This document shows positions 26,141 through 34,857 of a stretch of 64,000 bases of DNA, in pieces; the stretch's first letter is position 1; each line of letters begins with the position of its first letter. The translations under genes were made by a program, and so were the position numbers. The notes under the pieces are model-generated. The model was not told the origin of the DNA, searched no databases, and saw nothing but the letters and a program-made list of their open reading frames with translations. Source of the stretch: Burkholderia sp. 8Y (GTDB lineage: Bacteria > Pseudomonadota > Gammaproteobacteria > Burkholderiales > Burkholderiaceae). The stretch lies in contig NZ_LR733520.1 in assembly GCF_902506145.1 (NCBI RefSeq), positions 3,001,044 through 3,065,043 on the forward strand. Reading direction: 5' to 3'.

Positions 26141-26638
26141 CAAGAAGTCTCGCACTCGGGCGCTGCCGGGCCGTTCGCTCGGTCAAGCGTCGCGTCAGGG
26201 AAAACCATGATTTTCGCCTGCGGGCGATTAAATTGGCAAATTCATTTCTCAGATCGATTGATTCCCGTTGCGCATTAAACACGGCTGCAGCCTTGGGAGC
26301 GTACAGCAACTTCCAGACCGCGACGGCTGGGCAAAGCCGCAAACGAGCGCCTTAAATTCATCCTATCAATTCACCCGCAAATAAGGATGTCGAAGTAAAA
26401 AAACTCTGACGTAACATGGTGTTACAACCATCGCGCCGGCCTAACACTTTTTGGCTCGACGGGTGCCGCCAAGGTCAATAAATTGTTGGATGCGCCGGTC
26501 GGAGCGGTGCGTGTCGGTCGATGCCGCTCAACACCCTGCTCCGTAAGCATCAACGAGGCTGGCGTCCGTTTGACGGTTCGGCGCAGCGAGCAGCGGCGGT
26601 TCCGTCGAATATTCGTGCTGGTTGCAGGCAGTTCTGAC
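26141..26638. other. 498-bp divergent intergenic region
   Basis: AT-rich around 26220-26400, consistent with promoters for the flanking genes, for example AATTTGCCAATTTAAT on the minus strand. It carries a perfect 15-bp inverted repeat at 26411-26425. No gene or known RNA seen. Confidence 0.4.
26411..26425. promoter_or_regulatory. Perfect inverted repeat, operator-like
   Basis: GTAACATGGTGTTAC: six-base arms with a three-base centre, in an AT-rich stretch about 215 bp before the secreted-protein start. Size and symmetry fit a dimeric regulator's site; the regulator is unknown. Confidence 0.4.
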
Positions 26639-27007
26639 ATGGCGCCCATAGGCTTTCGCAAGACGACTCGGTTCTTCGCTTCCACCGCGCTCCTCGCGCT
26701 CGCGGCGGCGGGATCGCTCGCGCTGGCGGGGCCGCGCTCCGAGTGGCTGTCGCCGGCCGTTTTCAGCGATTCCGCCGCGAGCCGCCAGTCTCTGCATGCC
26801 ACCCCGGTTGCCGCAAAGGACGGCCTCACGCCCGTGAGCGCCGAACTGCACCCGACGCCGCGCGGCGAGCAGGCCGCGCCGTTCCGCGGCACGGGTTCGA
26901 TCCGCGCCGACATCACGCGCTACAACGAAGAACGCAATGTGCCGCGTCCGCAGGGCCGCCCGTCGGACGATGGCCGCGCGCCCGCTGCATCGAACTTTCG
27001 CAATTAA
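26639..27007 (+). CDS. Small exported protein of unknown function
   Basis: A 122-residue protein with a clear Sec signal: basic FRKTTRF, hydrophobic FASTALLALAAAGSLALAG (about residues 12-30), probable cleavage near ALA-G. The mature part is polar and disordered-looking, rich in Pro, Arg and Ala, ending in NVPRPQGRPSDDGRAPAASN. I know no function. Start at 26639 gives the signal peptide; the frame is open upstream to 26483 but that extension is Arg-rich and not signal-like. Stands alone. Confidence 0.6.
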   Translation: MAPIGFRKTTRFFASTALLALAAAGSLALAGPRSEWLSPAVFSDSAASRQSLHATPVAAKDGLTPVSAELHPTPRGEQAAPFRGTGSIRADITRYNEERNVPRPQGRPSDDGRAPAASNFRN

Positions 27008-27518
27008 GCGAGCAGCCTCGCTGCGGATCGCGGAACTCGTGTTTCGTCTCAGTTAACGAAAAATAATTGGCGCGTCCAGCGCGCATGTCACGGTGACGTA
27101 ATCTCGCCACAGCGAGGCGTCACTTTTCCTGTCAGACATTCCCCTCTTTTTCCCGCGCAAGGACAATGCGGCCTTCGGCTCATTGCGCGTTCCCTTTTGT
27201 TTCGAAACGGCTTTCATCGCGTCGTGAGGCGCGCCGTGCCTGCTTTCCCGCGCGCTTGCCTCGCGTGAGTCGCAGGCGCGAGAAGCGGCCGGCCTTCGCG
27301 TGACCGAGGGCCGCCATCGACGCTTCGGTGATGGAGTACTCGAAACGCTATACCCGCAATAACGAGAAAGATTTTTGACCGGATAAATGGTCCGTAAAGA
27401 TGGTGCCGCTCCACACGCGATGCCTCTCGCCAGAAGCCCATTACGCCGGTCAGACGAGGCGAGCGCCGTGTTCCTCGCCCGCCACGCTTTTAATTTTCGA
27501 CAAACGACAGGAGAGTTC
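27008..27518. other. 511-bp leader region of the porin gene
   Basis: No coding sequence is supported. The region holds the palindrome GTCACGGTGAC (27087-27097) and TTGACC (27375-27380) upstream of TAAAGA (27395-27400), whose 14-bp spacing is short for sigma-70. A long leader is common for porin genes, but I cannot define the promoter. Confidence 0.35.
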
Positions 27519-28625
27519 ATGAAGGCAACCGTCAACCGTGCGCCGCAGAAAACGGTGAAAGCAGCGGTCAAGGCCACCGCAATCGCAGCGATGATCGGCT
27601 GTTTCAGCGCGGGCGCGGCCCACGCACAGTCGAGCGTGTCGCTGTACGGCCAGGTCGACGAATGGGTCGGCGCAACCAAGTTTCCCGGCGGCCAACGCGC
27701 ATGGAATGTCAGCGGCGGCGGAATGTCGACGTCCTACTGGGGCTTGAAGGGCTCCGAGGATCTCGGCAACGGCTACAAGGCGATCTTCACGCTCGAAAGC
27801 TTTTTCCGCGCGCAGAACGGTCAATACGGCCGCTTCCAGGGCGACACGTTCTTCGCTCGTAACTCGTATGTCGGCATTCAAGGTCCGATCGGTACGTTCA
27901 CCGCCGGCCGCCTGACCACGCAGCTCTTCGTCTCGACGATCCTGTTCAACCCGTTCGTCGATTCGTACGTTTTCTCGCCGATGGTGTCGCACGTGTTCCT
28001 CGGCCAAGGCACGTTCCCGACCTACACGACGGATCAGGGCGTCACGGGCGACTCGGGCTGGAACAACGCTGTCCAGTACACGACGCCTGACTTCAACGGC
28101 CTCTCCGGCAGCGCGATGTACGCGTTCGGCAACAGCGCCGGCGACAACCGTTCGAAGAAGTACAGCGCGCAGTTCCTGTACTTCCACGGCGGCTTCGCGG
28201 CGACCGGCGTCTACCAGTACGTGAACTTCAACAACACGCCGGGCGATCTGCCGACGTCCAATGCGTTCACCACGCCCGGGTTCAAGAGCCAGAGTGTCGC
28301 GCAACTGGGCGCGTCCTACGACATGAAGTACGTCAAATTTTTCGCGCAGTACATGTACACGAAAAACGACATCGAACCGACCTCGTTTCACGTCAACACG
28401 GGCCAGGGCGGCGTGACCGTGCCGGTCGGCCCCGGCACCGTGATGGCGTCGTACGCGTATTCGCGCAGCAACGGCGGGCTCGATCAGACGCACAAGAGCT
28501 GGGCCCTCGGCTACGACTACCCGCTCTCGAAGCGCACGGACGTCTACGCTGCGTATCTGAACGACAAGTACACGGGCATGTCGTCGGGCGATACGTTCGG
28601 CGTCGGCATCCGCGCGAAGTTCTGA
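27519..28625 (+). CDS. Outer-membrane general porin (Gram-negative type)
   Basis: A 368-residue trimeric porin. Signal peptide KAAVKATAIAAMIGCF ... AAHA-QSS is cleaved near residue 36; the mature chain opens SSVSLYGQVDEWVG and closes with the terminal-Phe beta-signal FGVGIRAKF. Aromatic strand repeats such as YWGLKGSEDLGNGYKAIFTLE and ARNSYVGIQGPIGTFTAGR fit Burkholderia OmpC-like 16-strand porins (second example split for length). RBS ACAGGAG. Role: diffusion of small hydrophilic solutes; selectivity unknown. Confidence 0.93.
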   Translation: MKATVNRAPQKTVKAAVKATAIAAMIGCFSAGAAHAQSSVSLYGQVDEWVGATKFPGGQRAWNVSGGGMSTSYWGLKGSEDLGNGYKAIFTLESFFRAQNGQYGRFQGDTFFARNSYVGIQGPIGTFTAGRLTTQLFVSTILFNPFVDSYVFSPMVSHVFLGQGTFPTYTTDQGVTGDSGWNNAVQYTTPDFNGLSGSAMYAFGNSAGDNRSKKYSAQFLYFHGGFAATGVYQYVNFNNTPGDLPTSNAFTTPGFKSQSVAQLGASYDMKYVKFFAQYMYTKNDIEPTSFHVNTGQGGVTVPVGPGTVMASYAYSRSNGGLDQTHKSWALGYDYPLSKRTDVYAAYLNDKYTGMSSGDTFGVGIRAKF

Positions 28626-28650
28626 GCGCAGCGGGCAAGCCCCAAACGAA

Positions 28651-28681
28651 AACACCGCGCCGAGTGCGCGGTGTTTTTTTT
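28651..28681 (+). terminator. Porin terminator
   Basis: Ten-bp stem AACACCGCGC (28651-28660) with GCGCGGTGTT (28666-28675) followed by a run of T to 28681. On the minus strand it is followed by TTTTCGTTT, so it may also serve the convergent nitronate monooxygenase gene. Confidence 0.88.
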
Positions 28682-28701
28682 GCGAAGCCTCAAAAAGCCA
28701 A

Positions 28702-29664
28702 TCAACGAATCGCGAGCCGTGTCTTCGCGTCCTCATACTCCTGCTTCATCCGCGCGACCAGTTCGGCGACGCTCGGCGTGTCGTGCATCAGGCCGACGCC
28801 TTGACCCGCGCCCCAGATGTCCTTCCACGCCTTCGCCTTGCTCGAGCCATCGCCGAAATTCATCGCGGTTTTGTCGGATTCGGGCAGCGCGTCCGGATCG
28901 AGCCCCGCGTTCACGATGCTCCGGCGAATGTAGTTGCCGTGCACGCCCGTGAAAAGATTCGTGTAGACGATGTCTGACGCGCTCGATTCGACGATGGCCT
29001 GCTTGTAGCTGTCGAGTGCATGCGCCTCGCGCGTCGCGATGAAGCGCGTGCCCATGTACGCGAGGTCCGCGCCCATCGCCTGCGCCGCGAGAATCGAGCC
29101 GCCGTTGGCGATCGATCCCGACAGCACGATCGGTCCGTCGAAGACGCGCCGCACTTCGCCGACGAGCGCGAACGGCGACGTCGTGCCCGCGTGCCCGCCC
29201 GCGCCGGCCGCGACGAGAATCAGCCCGTCGACGCCCGCTTCCAGCGCCTTCTGCGCGTGCCGCAGATTGATGACGTCGTGCAGCACGATGCCGCCATACG
29301 AATGCACCGCGTCGATCATCTCCTTGACCGGCGCGCGCAGGCTCGTGATGAAAATCGGCACCTTGTGCTCCACGCACACGCGCACGTCGTGTTCGAGCCG
29401 CGCGTTGGACTGATGCACGATCTGGTTCACCGCGATCGGGCCGATGACCGCATCCGGATTCGCCGCCTTGTGCGCCGCGAGCGACGCCTGAATCTGCGTG
29501 AGCCATTCATCGAGCATTTCAGCCGGCCGCGCGTTCAGCGCGGGGAACGACCCGACGATCCCCGCCTTGCATTGCGCGAGCACGAGTTCGGGATAGCTGA
29601 CGATGAACATCGGCGAGCCGATAACGGGAAGCGCCAGATTCTTGAGGACGGCTGGAAGGGCCAT
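28702..29664 (-). CDS. Nitronate monooxygenase family protein
   Basis: A 320-residue FMN-dependent TIM-barrel enzyme of the 2-nitropropane dioxygenase type. LPVIGSPMFIVSYPELVLAQ binds near the flavin, GLILVAAGAGGHAGTTSPFA carries the conserved GAGGHAG His, and IVLSGSIANGGSILAAQAMGADLAYMGTRF (parts) forms the phosphate-binding loop. The family oxidises toxic alkyl nitronates such as propionate-3-nitronate; some members are instead enoyl reductases. Single gene facing the dehalogenase-like gene across a 220-bp divergent gap. Confidence 0.9.
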   Translation of the reverse strand: MALPAVLKNLALPVIGSPMFIVSYPELVLAQCKAGIVGSFPALNARPAEMLDEWLTQIQASLAAHKAANPDAVIGPIAVNQIVHQSNARLEHDVRVCVEHKVPIFITSLRAPVKEMIDAVHSYGGIVLHDVINLRHAQKALEAGVDGLILVAAGAGGHAGTTSPFALVGEVRRVFDGPIVLSGSIANGGSILAAQAMGADLAYMGTRFIATREAHALDSYKQAIVESSASDIVYTNLFTGVHGNYIRRSIVNAGLDPDALPESDKTAMNFGDGSSKAKAWKDIWGAGQGVGLMHDTPSVAELVARMKQEYEDAKTRLAIR

Positions 29665-29884
29665 GAGACGAGTCTCCTGATGTTGTCATCTCGTTTCGAC
29701 GCTAGCGTTAGCATGCCCGAAGCGATGCATTGGAACGATCGTTCGATTATAGGCATGGCGGGGCTGCTGCGAGGCGGCCAAATCCGAGTGAATCCTCGGT
29801 TTTCGGGCATTTCCGGCGTTCCGCGAGTGAGCATTCGCAGCGCCACGCCTACAATGACTCGCACAGCGACAACAAGAACGCATC

Positions 29885-30772
29885 ATGTCTTTCGCAGCCT
29901 TCGAGCCGTTCCTTGTCGACGCCGCGGGCGTCGCGATTGCAGGCGTGAAGGGCGGCGGCGGCCCGCCGCTCCTGCTGCTGCACGGCCATCCGCAGACGCA
30001 CGAAATCTGGCACAAGTGCGCCGACGTTCTCGCGCGCCACTTCACGGTCATCGCAACGGATCTGCGCGGCTATGGCGCGTCGGCGAAGCCCGAAAGCGAC
30101 GACGCGCACACGCCCTATTCGAAGCGCGCGATGGCCGCCGATCAGGTCGCCGTGATGCGGCACTTCGGCTTCGAGCACTTTCTCGTCTGCGCGCACGATC
30201 GCGGCGCGCGCGTCGCGCATCGCATGGCGATGGACTTCCCTGACGCCGTCGATCGGCTGATGCTGCTCGACATCGCCCCGACGCTCGCCATGTACGAAGC
30301 GACGAACCGCGAATTCGCGACCGCGTATTTCCACTGGTTCCTGCTGATCCAGCCGTCGCCGCTGCCGGAACTGCTGATCGGCGGCAATCCGGACGCGTAT
30401 ATCGACCGGGTGATGGGCAATCGTCACGCGGGACTCGCGCCCTTCGCGCCGCACGCGTTGCAGGCGTACCGCGATGCGCTCGCGCAGCCGGGCGCGGTCT
30501 ACGCGATGTGCGAGGACTATCGCGCGTCGGCGAGCATCGACCTGGAGCACGATCGCGCGGACCTCGAACGCGGGCTGAAGATCGCGTGTCCGCTGCGCGT
30601 GCTGTGGGGCGAAGCGGGCGTGATTGCGCAATGCTTCGACGCGCTCGGCGAATGGCGGCGAGTCGCACGGGACGTCAGCGGCCGCGCGCTGCCGTGCGGG
30701 CACTACATTCCCGAGGAACAGCCGGACCTGTTGATCGACGAGATGCTCGCGTTCTTCGACGCACAGGCATGA
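29885..30772 (+). CDS. Haloacetate (fluoroacetate) dehalogenase-like hydrolase
   Basis: A 295-residue alpha/beta-hydrolase with an Asp nucleophile: CAHDRGARVAHRM gives Asp105, Arg106 and Arg109. Comparison with FAcD of Rhodopseudomonas palustris (Asp110, Arg111, Arg114, Asp134, His155, Trp156, Tyr219) shows a nearly constant offset: Asp105, Arg106, Arg109, Asp129, His150, Trp151 and Tyr212, plus catalytic His in CGHYIPEEQPD. The halide pocket, catalytic triad and carboxylate-binding arginines are thus all retained. Defluorination or dehalogenation of haloacetates is predicted; natural substrate unknown. Followed by a good terminator. Confidence 0.85.
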   Translation: MSFAAFEPFLVDAAGVAIAGVKGGGGPPLLLLHGHPQTHEIWHKCADVLARHFTVIATDLRGYGASAKPESDDAHTPYSKRAMAADQVAVMRHFGFEHFLVCAHDRGARVAHRMAMDFPDAVDRLMLLDIAPTLAMYEATNREFATAYFHWFLLIQPSPLPELLIGGNPDAYIDRVMGNRHAGLAPFAPHALQAYRDALAQPGAVYAMCEDYRASASIDLEHDRADLERGLKIACPLRVLWGEAGVIAQCFDALGEWRRVARDVSGRALPCGHYIPEEQPDLLIDEMLAFFDAQA

Positions 30773-30864
30773 CGAGCCGGCGTCATCCATCTGTAGGGAA
30801 AGCACCGATGCACGGGGTATATCGTCGGGTTACGATCGACTCGACGTTGATCACGTCTATGTTC

Positions 30865-30900
30865 GCCGCTTGCCGTAGCTGACAAGCGGCTTTCTTTTTG
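30865..30900 (+). terminator. Terminator downstream of the dehalogenase-like gene
   Basis: Stem GCCGCTTG (30865-30872) with CAAGCGGC (30883-30890), then TTTCTTTTTGG. Confidence 0.85.
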
Positions 30901-30919
30901 GTCTCGCGATCCCCGTCAT

Positions 30920-31831
30920 TCAGGCGAGAGCAACGACGCCCGCGTCCACCTTCACTGCGCCCGCCTGCGCCAGTTCCCCGACGATTTTCTCCAGCAACGC
31001 GCGGCGCTCGCCCGGCGCGGCGAGTGTATGGGCGGCGGCGCGCATGACGCGGGCGGTCGCGGTCGTCGCGAAGAGGGCGTCGAAGCTCATTGCGCGCACT
31101 TCCATCAGCTTGAACACGATCAGCACCTTCAGCGCGTTCTTCGCATTGCGGGCGGGGTCGGCCTGCAAGTAGTCGAGCCGCGACGACGCGGCATCCAGTG
31201 CGCGCGCCACGTCCGTGAACGGCGCGCCGTGGCCGGGAATCACGAGACGAACGTCGAGCCGCGCGATGAGATCGAGCACCGCGCGTTCTTCGGCGAAACC
31301 GCTCGCGCCTTCCACTTCCGGAAAGATCACGCCGAAGCCGTTCTCCCACAGCGCGTCCGCGCTGATGAGTATGCGGGCGTCGGCGCAATAGAGCATCAGC
31401 GAATGCGGGTGATGCCCCGGCGCACCCAGCACGGACCACGACAGCCCGCCGAGCGCGAGCGTCGCGCCGCTTGCGATGGTGCCCGTGAAGCCGAAGCGGT
31501 CGCAACTCTGGCCGGTGGCGTTGAATGTGAGCGCGTGCTCGTCCCATTCGCGCACGGCGTCGGCGTCGCCGGCGGGAATCAACGTGTCGCACGCATATGT
31601 TTGCTGGAGCAGCGCGTTGCCGCCGCAGTGATCCGAGTGCAGATGCGTGTTGACGATCAGATCGAGCTTGCGCGCGCCGAGTTTCTGCCGGACGAGCGAC
31701 AACGTTTGCGTCGCGTGGGAGACGTAGCCCGTATCGACGAGCGCCGTGCCTCCGTCGCTCTCGAAGAGCACATTGTTGGACGAGAGCCAGCCGCGCTCGA
31801 AGACGGTCATGGAGTCGGGTAGCGCGTTCAC
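30920..31831 (-). CDS. MBL-fold metallo-hydrolase
   Basis: A 303-residue metallo-beta-lactamase-fold protein. Zinc motif NTHLHSDHCGG (about residue 75), GAPGHHPHSLMLYC, ILISADALWENGFG and PGHGAPF supply the full metal set. The C-terminal helical region (about 230-303) is like that of family hydrolases acting on thioesters or lactones. GTG at 31831 overlaps the stop of the preceding gene (GTGA), favouring it over ATG at 31810. It is the last gene of a six-gene operon with HMG-CoA lyase, so a CoA-thioester hydrolase role is possible (inference). Confidence 0.88.
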   Translation of the reverse strand: MNALPDSMTVFERGWLSSNNVLFESDGGTALVDTGYVSHATQTLSLVRQKLGARKLDLIVNTHLHSDHCGGNALLQQTYACDTLIPAGDADAVREWDEHALTFNATGQSCDRFGFTGTIASGATLALGGLSWSVLGAPGHHPHSLMLYCADARILISADALWENGFGVIFPEVEGASGFAEERAVLDLIARLDVRLVIPGHGAPFTDVARALDAASSRLDYLQADPARNAKNALKVLIVFKLMEVRAMSFDALFATTATARVMRAAAHTLAAPGERRALLEKIVGELAQAGAVKVDAGVVALA

Positions 31832-32424
31832 GGCGCGGTCTCCTTCGGCATGACGACGATGGTCGCCGTTGCCTTCATCACGGTTTCGCCGAGTTGATTG
31901 TGGGCGCCGCCTTCGAGCTTCGCGAGATCGCCGCCGAGGCTCGCTTTCCACTTCGCCTCGACGACTTGCCAGCGCATCGTGAGCACGTCGCCGGCTTTCA
32001 CGGCGCGCGTCAGCTTGATGCCGAATTCGAGGCCGAGCGGCTGCGCGTATCGCGCGAAGTGGTCGGCGATCATCGCCATGAGATGCGCGGTCGGCTGCGT
32101 GCCGGACGCGATCAGCGCGCCGAAGCGGCTCGCGCGGGCGTAGGCCTCGTCGTAATGCAGCGGGTTCGTGTCGTTGACGAGCGTCGCGAACCGGCGAATG
32201 GAATCGGCCGGCAGCGGGAGCGTCGCCTCGAACGATTCGCCGAGCATCACGACGCGCGCCCCTTGCCGGCGGCTCGCGACGCGCGCGAGCACGCTGCGCT
32301 TCGCGGCGTCGTCATACGCGCTCCACGCGGCGATTTCGTCGAGAGTGCGAAAGCAGCCGTCGCAGAAGTTCGTTTGCGGGTTCATGCGGCAGATATCGAC
32401 GCACGGCGAGGGCGCGCCGTTCAT
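31828..32424 (-). CDS. DUF1289-MaoC dehydratase fusion protein
   Basis: A 198-residue two-domain protein. Residues 1-55 are a DUF1289 zinc-ribbon-like domain with four cysteines at 8, 12, 21 and 24 (PCVDICRMNPQTNFCDGCF). Residues about 60-198 are a MaoC/hot-dog domain with FATLVNDTNPLHYDEAYARAS (split) holding the hydratase Asp/His pair. MaoC proteins hydrate enoyl-CoA thioesters. The ATG at 32424 overlaps the YbaK gene stop, which fixes it; a reading from 32604 is inside that gene. Fusion of these domains is uncommon in my knowledge. Confidence 0.85.
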   Translation of the reverse strand: MNGAPSPCVDICRMNPQTNFCDGCFRTLDEIAAWSAYDDAAKRSVLARVASRRQGARVVMLGESFEATLPLPADSIRRFATLVNDTNPLHYDEAYARASRFGALIASGTQPTAHLMAMIADHFARYAQPLGLEFGIKLTRAVKAGDVLTMRWQVVEAKWKASLGGDLAKLEGGAHNQLGETVMKATATIVVMPKETAP

Positions 32425-32933
32425 TGCGCGGCCGTCTCGCGCAGCGCGACATTGACAACAGGCGCGCCCGTCAGATCGATCAACTCCTGCGGCGACAGAT
32501 TGAAGACCGCATGCGGATGCCCGGCTGCGGCCCACAGGCTGTCGAGCGCGAGCAGGTCTTCGTCGATCAGCGTGACCGGCTCGACGGCATGCCCGATCGG
32601 GCACACGCCGCCGATCGCGTAGCCGGTGTTTTCACGCACGAACTTCGCATCGGCGCGGCCAAGTGCGCCGACGCGCGCCGCGACTTTCGCTTCGTCCACG
32701 CGATTCGCGCCGCTCGCGATCACGAGCACGGGCGCATCGTCTTCGCGGCGGCGGAAAAGAATCGACTTCGCGATTTGCGCAACCGAGCAGCCGAGCCCGG
32801 CCGCCGCTTCCGCCGACGTCTTCCCGGTCTCGGGCAGCATCACGACGGGATGCGGATGACCGCGTTCCTGCAACAGCCGCGCGACGCGGCGCGCGGAATC
32901 GGGCAGAGCTTCGATAGGGGTGGGTTCGATCAT
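32421..32933 (-). CDS. YbaK/EbsC-family aminoacyl-tRNA deacylase
   Basis: A 170-residue YbaK-fold protein with KTSAEAAAGLGCSVAQIAKSILFRR (parts), VLVIASGANRVDEAKVAARVG, the family core TGYAIGGVCPIGH and a C-terminal FNLSPQELIDLTGA. Such proteins hydrolyse mischarged tRNA (Cys- or Ala-tRNA-Pro). Membership in a CoA-metabolism operon is unusual for a pure tRNA editor, so a different deacylase substrate remains possible. ATG at 32933 follows AGAGG; a TTG at 32948 is less likely. Confidence 0.88.
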   Translation of the reverse strand: MIEPTPIEALPDSARRVARLLQERGHPHPVVMLPETGKTSAEAAAGLGCSVAQIAKSILFRRREDDAPVLVIASGANRVDEAKVAARVGALGRADAKFVRENTGYAIGGVCPIGHAVEPVTLIDEDLLALDSLWAAAGHPHAVFNLSPQELIDLTGAPVVNVALRETAAQ

Positions 32934-32956
32934 GGCGTTCCTCTTCAAGACACTGC

Positions 32957-33877
32957 TCAGACGCAGACTTCGCCGGTCTTCTTCTTCGCGAGCAACGCGC
33001 GGCCCGCGCGCGAGGCGCTCGGCTTGCCGATTGCGCGCGAGATGAAGTCGCCGGTTTCGACGAGTTGATCCAGATCCACGCCCGTCTCGATGCCGAGTCC
33101 GTTCATCAGATACACGACGTCCTCGGTCGCCACGTTGCCGGTCGCGCCCTTCGCGTACGGACAGCCGCCGAGCCCCGCCACCGACGCATGAAAAATCTCG
33201 ATGCCTTCGAGCAGCGCCGCATAGATGTTGCCGATGGCCTGGCCGTAGGTATCGTGAAAGTGCCCGGACAGACGCTCGCGCGGGAACACCTTCGATGCCG
33301 CCGCGACGACTTCGCGCGTGCGCTCAGGCGTGCCGACGCCGATGGTATCCGCGATATCGATTTCGTCGCAGCCGAGCGCCTTCATCCGCTCGACCACGTC
33401 CACCACGGACGCCACGCTGACTTCGCCCTGATACGGACAGCCGAGCGCGCACGAAATGCTGGCGCGCAGCCGCATTCCGGCTTCTTTCGCGGCCTTCGCG
33501 ACCGGCTCGAAACGCGCGATGCTCTCCGCGATACTGCAATTAATGTTTTTCTGCGAGAACGCCTCGCTTGCCGCGCCGAAGATCACGACTTCGTCGGCTT
33601 TGGCTTCCAGCGCGCCTTCGTAGCCGCGCATGTTCGGCGTGAGCACCGAGTAGATCGTGCCCGGCCGGCGCTCGATGCCCGCCATCAGCGCGGCGGCGTC
33701 GGCCATTTGCGGCACCCATTTCGCGGAGACGAACGACGTCGCCTCGACATTCACGATGCCCGCGCGCGCGAGCCGGTTCACGAGTTCGATCTTCGTCTCG
33801 GTGGCGACGAATTCCTTCTCGTTTTGCAGGCCGTCGCGCGGCGCGACTTCGACGATTTTCACTTTGGCCGGAAGCAT
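32957..33877 (-). CDS. mvaB: Hydroxymethylglutaryl-CoA lyase
   Basis: A 306-residue TIM-barrel enzyme that cleaves HMG-CoA to acetoacetate and acetyl-CoA, the last step of leucine breakdown. Present: VEVAPRDGLQNE with catalytic Arg and Asp, metal ligands in SGHFHDTYGQAIGN, and the active-site Cys loop GLGGCPYAKGATGNVATED. Length normal. RBS AAGGAGACAG precedes the ATG at 33877. It lies between ghrA (29 bp upstream) and the YbaK gene in one operon. The other leucine-catabolic genes (isovaleryl-CoA dehydrogenase, MCC) are not in the window. Confidence 0.95.
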   Translation of the reverse strand: MLPAKVKIVEVAPRDGLQNEKEFVATETKIELVNRLARAGIVNVEATSFVSAKWVPQMADAAALMAGIERRPGTIYSVLTPNMRGYEGALEAKADEVVIFGAASEAFSQKNINCSIAESIARFEPVAKAAKEAGMRLRASISCALGCPYQGEVSVASVVDVVERMKALGCDEIDIADTIGVGTPERTREVVAAASKVFPRERLSGHFHDTYGQAIGNIYAALLEGIEIFHASVAGLGGCPYAKGATGNVATEDVVYLMNGLGIETGVDLDQLVETGDFISRAIGKPSASRAGRALLAKKKTGEVCV

Positions 33878-33906
33878 GGCTGTCTCCTTTATAAACCCCG
33901 CGCGAT

Positions 33907-34857
33907 TCAATAACCGCGCTTGAAATCCACGATGCCGCTGATCGCTTCGCCGCGCGCGAGCGCCTTGATCTTCGCCGCGATCTGCACGACGCTTTCCTCA
34001 CGCAGCGTTTCCGCCGAGATATGCGGCGTGACGCTGATGCGCGGGTGCCGCCAGAACGGATGATCGGCCGGCAGCGGCTCGGTATGGAACACGTCGAGCA
34101 TCGCGCGGGCGAGTTGTCCGCTGTCGAGCGCGGCGAGCAGGTCGGCATCGACGAGATGCGGGCCGCGCGCCACGTTCACGAGATACGCGCCGCGAGCGAG
34201 CCTGCCGAATGCGCGGGCGTTCAGGATACCTTCGGTATCCGGCGTGTGCGGCAGCAGATTGATGAGCACCTTCACGCCGCCGAGGAACGCATCGAACTGC
34301 TCGGGGCCGGCATGGACCGCGACGCCTTCGATGTCCTTCGGCGTGCGGCTGTAGCCGCGCACCGGCACGCCGAGCGCGACCAGCGAACGCGCCACTTCCG
34401 CGCCGAGCACGCCCAGCCCCAGCACGCCGACCGTGAAGGTCTTGCGCGCGTGCTGCGGCAGCTTCTGCCAGCGGCCTTCGCGTTGCAGGGCTTCGTATTC
34501 GTCGAAGCGGCGCATGAAGCGCAGCACCGCATGGCTCGCGTACTCGACCATCTGCTGCGCCATGCCGGTGTCTTCCAGACGCACGAGCATGGCGTTGGGC
34601 GGCAGCGTGCCGGGCTCCTTGCGCTCGACGTCGAGAATGGCATCGACGCCCGCGCCGAGATTGAATACGGCCTTCAAGTCCGGCCGGTTCGCGAACAATT
34701 CGCGCGGCGCGCGCCAGACGACGGCGTAATCGGCGGGCGCGGTGTCGCCGGGTTCCCAGACGCGCACGTCGGCTTCCGGCAGTTCGCGGGCGAAATCCCG
34801 CAGCCACGCGTCGATATCCGTGTTCTGCTCGTAGAAGACGATCTTCATGCGGCTCAT
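33907..34857 (-). CDS. ghrA: Glyoxylate/hydroxypyruvate reductase A
   Basis: A 316-residue D-2-hydroxyacid dehydrogenase. The NAD(P) loop is VGVLGLGVLGAEVA (about 140-153), the substrate Arg lies in NVARGPHLVDADLL, and catalytic His is in SVTPHISAET. The N-terminus KIVFYEQNTDIDAWL and VWRAPRELF match GhrA rather than other reductases. It reduces glyoxylate and hydroxypyruvate with NADPH. The start at 34857 overlaps the VOC gene stop (ATGA). Confidence 0.93.
   Translation of the reverse strand: MSRMKIVFYEQNTDIDAWLRDFARELPEADVRVWEPGDTAPADYAVVWRAPRELFANRPDLKAVFNLGAGVDAILDVERKEPGTLPPNAMLVRLEDTGMAQQMVEYASHAVLRFMRRFDEYEALQREGRWQKLPQHARKTFTVGVLGLGVLGAEVARSLVALGVPVRGYSRTPKDIEGVAVHAGPEQFDAFLGGVKVLINLLPHTPDTEGILNARAFGRLARGAYLVNVARGPHLVDADLLAALDSGQLARAMLDVFHTEPLPADHPFWRHPRISVTPHISAETLREESVVQIAAKIKALARGEAISGIVDFKRGY

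Noticed and set aside
30808..30882. 24-codon frame before the terminator at 30865
   Set aside because: It runs into the terminator stem and has no RBS or conserved features.
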